Assembly (NCBI GenBank): GCA_937958285.1
Contig: CALFXQ010000130.1
Coordinates: forward strand, 1-17,695
Direction: 5' to 3'
DNA from: an uncultured Fusibacter sp.
GTDB lineage: Bacteria; Bacillota; Clostridia; Peptostreptococcales; Acidaminobacteraceae
DNA length: 17,695 nucleotides
The translations under genes were made by a program, and so were the position numbers. Positions 15,242 through 17,695 of the stretch are shown in pieces; within the stretch, counting starts at the first letter, position 1, and every line of letters starts with the position of its first letter. A model generated the notes under the pieces. It was not told the origin of the DNA and did no database searches. It saw only the letters and a program-made list of their open reading frames with translations.

Positions 15242-16183
15242 TTATAATTTCCCTAACCATTGCAATACCACATTGGGAATTTGAGCGTTAATCCAAGTCA
15301 ATGATGCAGATTTTGTACCCTGACTGACAACTGCGCCTGCACTTGTTGCCACAGCAAGTTTCAATAAGGCCTCAGAATCAAGTCCTCTAAGAAAGGCCGT
15401 TGCCACGGCGGCAACGAATGCATCACCCGCACCCACACTGCTATGGGCCTGAACTGGAAGCGCTTTCCACTTCCAGATACCCTCGGCATTGGCATAGTAT
15501 CCACCTTGTGCACCTAAACTGATAAAACAATGGGCGATGCCAGACTTATGCCATTCACGGCAAAGTGTTAATATCTCGTGTTCTTCATTTATTGAATGTC
15601 CCAAAAACTGTTCGATTTCATGAAGATTTGGCTTAATCATAAACGGAGTGGCTTTAAGCCCTTCTTTAAAAAGCGCACCAGAAGCATCTAAAATACATCT
15701 ACATTCCAATCTATTGGCCAGTTCTATAATTGTTCTATAGATTGATATTTCAACACCAGGTGGCACGCTCCCAGATAAAACGAGAATGTCTCCGCATGTC
15801 AATACTTCTTTGAGTTGTGCAAATAATTGATCTAAGTGGTGGGGCGAGATTGGGGTTCCCTGTTCATTAATTTCAGTGATTTGCTTTGTACTTCGACAAA
15901 ATATCTTTGTATTGGTCCTTGTTTCACCCTCAATTTTAAGCATACGATGAGGAACTTCTAAGGCTTCCAGTGATGAGGCTATCCACTGTCCAGTCAATCC
16001 CGCTAAAAATCCTAGCGCCAAGGGGGGTTCACACAATGTCTTTGCGACTTTCGCCACATTGATTCCCTTGCCACCTGGATCTTGATGAGATTCTAAAACT
16101 ATGTTTAATCCGTTCATTGTGAGTTGGCCCACTTCGAGCGTCTTATCTTTAGCAGGATTCAGTGTTAAAGTAACTAATTTCAT
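15242..16183 (-). CDS. 1-phosphofructokinase-family (PfkB) sugar-phosphate kinase
   Basis: ATP-dependent kinase of 313 residues in the FruK/LacC branch of the PfkB family. It shows the N-terminal TLNPAKD strand with D13, the PGGKGINVAK signature (36-45), a KPNLHEIEQFLG stretch (184-195) and the anion hole and catalytic base SSVGAGDAF with D254. Members phosphorylate fructose-1-phosphate or tagatose-6-phosphate to the bisphosphate. The ATG overlaps the stop of the PTS gene (ATGA), so translation is coupled; AGGGA lies about 8 bases upstream. The dehydrogenase-HPr gene starts 18 bases after its stop. With a mannitol-type PTS and a SorE-like dehydrogenase beside it, fructose-1-phosphate is the most coherent substrate; tagatose-6-phosphate or another ketose phosphate remains possible. 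Confidence 0.92.
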   Translation of the reverse strand: MKLVTLTLNPAKDKTLEVGQLTMNGLNIVLESHQDPGGKGINVAKVAKTLCEPPLALGFLAGLTGQWIASSLEALEVPHRMLKIEGETRTNTKIFCRSTKQITEINEQGTPISPHHLDQLFAQLKEVLTCGDILVLSGSVPPGVEISIYRTIIELANRLECRCILDASGALFKEGLKATPFMIKPNLHEIEQFLGHSINEEHEILTLCREWHKSGIAHCFISLGAQGGYYANAEGIWKWKALPVQAHSSVGAGDAFVAAVATAFLRGLDSEALLKLAVATSAGAVVSQGTKSASLTWINAQIPNVVLQWLGKL

Positions 16184-17695
16184 ATCGCGCTTCCCTGATT
16201 GAAAATCTTCAACACCTCATCAGCTGATCTTGCACACGCTAATGCCTCTAGTAATTCGGGTTCTTCAATGACTTCAGCGATGTTAGACAAAAGTTGAATA
16301 TGCTCATTTCCTTTCCCAGCGATACCAATCACTATATTTGCAAGCTTGCCATCTCCAAAGTCGACGCCTTGCGGGTACTGAAATACGACGATACCCGAAT
16401 AAATAACCGCATCCTTTGCAGCATTTTCGCCGTGGGGTATTGCAACGCCGTTGCCAATATATGTGCTGAATTTTTCTTCGCGGTGTAACATGCCATGTAT
16501 ATAGTTTTCATGTACATATCCACGTTCATATAATAATTGCCCACAGGCCCTGATAGCTGCCGATTTATCTACAGATTCACAGTTTAGCACAATGTTCTTT
16601 ACGCTTAAAATTGATGTGGGTTTTGATTGTATGTCCATATGTGTCCCTTTCTGTTGTAACTTCTCATGATTTTGTCTTTCGATCGCATCGTTTAGCAGTG
16701 TATATTCTTCAACATTAAGAAAATCGTCAAGGCCGATAACCCATGCTTTGGGAGCACGTCTTTTGGTTCGTTCTACTAGGCTCTTGTATGTTACAACGCA
16801 CTGTGCTGTAGCCGGCAGCATCTCAATAGCACAGTTTTCTACCCACAAGGAGGGATTGCCTTTAAGAACTTGCACCTTTTGAAAAAGCGCGGCTCCCATT
16901 GCACTCGAACCCATACCTGCATCACAAGCAAAATAAATATGCCTTAGAGGTTCGCCAAAAACATCCATTGTTTGCAGGTTTGTATTCGCATGGGTGTATT
17001 CGCCCACTTGCTCCAATTCATTTTGGGGATGTTTAAACCTTAAGTAGGACAGACATAGACGCGTTGCGACAAAGGCACTAACTGTAGCTGCGACGATTCC
17101 GAAGATAACAAAAGGCAAACTCTGACGTGAAGACAAGGCGATGACAGTGATTAAACTTCCCGGTGACGGCGGTGACACTAAACCCGCCCCTGAAAGTTGA
17201 AAACATAAATTTCCCACAAGTCCACCAATTAATAGGGGAGTGACCAAAAGGGGTTGTGAAAGTACATAAGGGAAATACATTTCGTGAATGCCACCTAAAC
17301 TATGAATGATACTCGCAGTAGCAGCACTTTTGTAGATGCTTTTCTTTCCATAGTAAGCCAGGGCTAAGAGAAGGCCCAGGCCAGGCCCAGGATTAGACTC
17401 CAATAAAAAAAGTATGGATTGTCCTGTATTAACCGCTTCTTGTACACCAATTGGTGAAAGAAGACCGTGATTGATTGCATTATTTAAGAACAACAATTTC
17501 GCCGGTTCGATCAATAAGGCACTTAAAAAGACTAGACCTCGGTTCATTACCCATGATATACCGCTAGCTGCCCAAGCACTTGCAAAATCCACCACGGGAC
17601 CAATTACAGTAAACCCCATAATTGCAAAACAAATTGCGACTACTGCAGAAATGCCATTTGAACTTATCATCTCAAATCCAATAGGAATTTTAACT
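16180..17695 (-). CDS. mtlA: PTS mannitol-type EIICBA, 5' end outside window
   Basis: Membrane permease-kinase that imports and phosphorylates a hexitol. The frame is open past the Met at 17670 to the window edge (preceding codons read VKIPIGFE, matching MtlA), so about the first third of IIC is missing; 504 residues are visible. Numbered from that Met: the rest of IIC to about 210, with EPAKLLFLNNAINHG (55-69) and GGIHEMYFPYVL (126-137), both nearly identical to E. coli MtlA as I recall it; IIB at about 243-335 with phospho-cysteine C249 (ACDAGMGSSAMG); and IIA at about 352-492 with phospho-His H413 (IPHGE). The similarity points to mannitol rather than fructose. With IIA and IIB built in, it needs only enzyme I and an HPr, and an HPr is encoded in this operon. 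First visible gene; the promoter is outside the window. Confidence 0.93.
   Translation of the reverse strand, partial: VKIPIGFEMISSNGISAVVAICFAIMGFTVIGPVVDFASAWAASGISWVMNRGLVFLSALLIEPAKLLFLNNAINHGLLSPIGVQEAVNTGQSILFLLESNPGPGLGLLLALAYYGKKSIYKSAATASIIHSLGGIHEMYFPYVLSQPLLVTPLLIGGLVGNLCFQLSGAGLVSPPSPGSLITVIALSSRQSLPFVIFGIVAATVSAFVATRLCLSYLRFKHPQNELEQVGEYTHANTNLQTMDVFGEPLRHIYFACDAGMGSSAMGAALFQKVQVLKGNPSLWVENCAIEMLPATAQCVVTYKSLVERTKRRAPKAWVIGLDDFLNVEEYTLLNDAIERQNHEKLQQKGTHMDIQSKPTSILSVKNIVLNCESVDKSAAIRACGQLLYERGYVHENYIHGMLHREEKFSTYIGNGVAIPHGENAAKDAVIYSGIVVFQYPQGVDFGDGKLANIVIGIAGKGNEHIQLLSNIAEVIEEPELLEALACARSADEVLKIFNQGSAI

Overview
The window looks like a chromosomal piece of a fermentative, probably anaerobic Bacillota (Clostridia-like) bacterium. 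Pointers are a YesM/YesN-type two-component pair, a Gram-positive style lipoprotein sugar-binding protein, strong AGGAGG ribosome sites, a consensus-like cre box, a Cat1-type CoA-transferase, and an HPr domain that keeps both the His15 and the regulatory Ser46 sites. No tRNA, rRNA, CRISPR array, insertion sequence or phage gene was seen, and no gene-free stretch exceeds 300 bases.

Region 1 (1-8252, + strand) is an alpha-galactoside utilisation locus. It holds a sensor kinase (5' end outside the window), an AraC-type response regulator, a sugar-binding lipoprotein, two MalF/MalG-type permeases and a GH36 alpha-galactosidase. The promoter in front of the binding protein is densely built: two 15-bp direct repeats exactly 21 bp apart abut the -35, a cre box overlaps the -35, and a perfect 14-bp palindrome covers the -10. 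The importer's ATPase is not here. A strong stem-loop separates the binding-protein gene from the permease genes.

Region 2 (8256-9860) holds a convergent DMT/EamA permease whose last 70 residues contain 25 histidines, and a divergent 113-residue protein of unknown function followed by a clean terminator.

Region 3 (9859-13530, - strand) is cat1-like CoA-transferase, Crp/Fnr-family regulator, then a class 3-like aldehyde dehydrogenase. A 16-bp palindrome sits upstream of the dehydrogenase, centred at -41.5 from a predicted start that has an extended -10. The predicted leader is made of four 12-bp tandem repeats ending at the Shine-Dalgarno sequence.

Region 4 (13661-17695, - strand) is the most interesting part: an operon of a mannitol-type PTS EIICBA (5' end outside the window), a 1-phosphofructokinase-family kinase, and a sorbose-1-phosphate-reductase (SorE)-like zinc dehydrogenase fused to a complete HPr domain. 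Taken together they suggest a mannitol route via mannitol-1-P, fructose-1-P and fructose-1,6-bisphosphate, bypassing MtlD and fructose-6-P, with the dehydrogenase carrying its own phosphocarrier. This region is visibly richer in A+T than region 1, so it may have a different origin.
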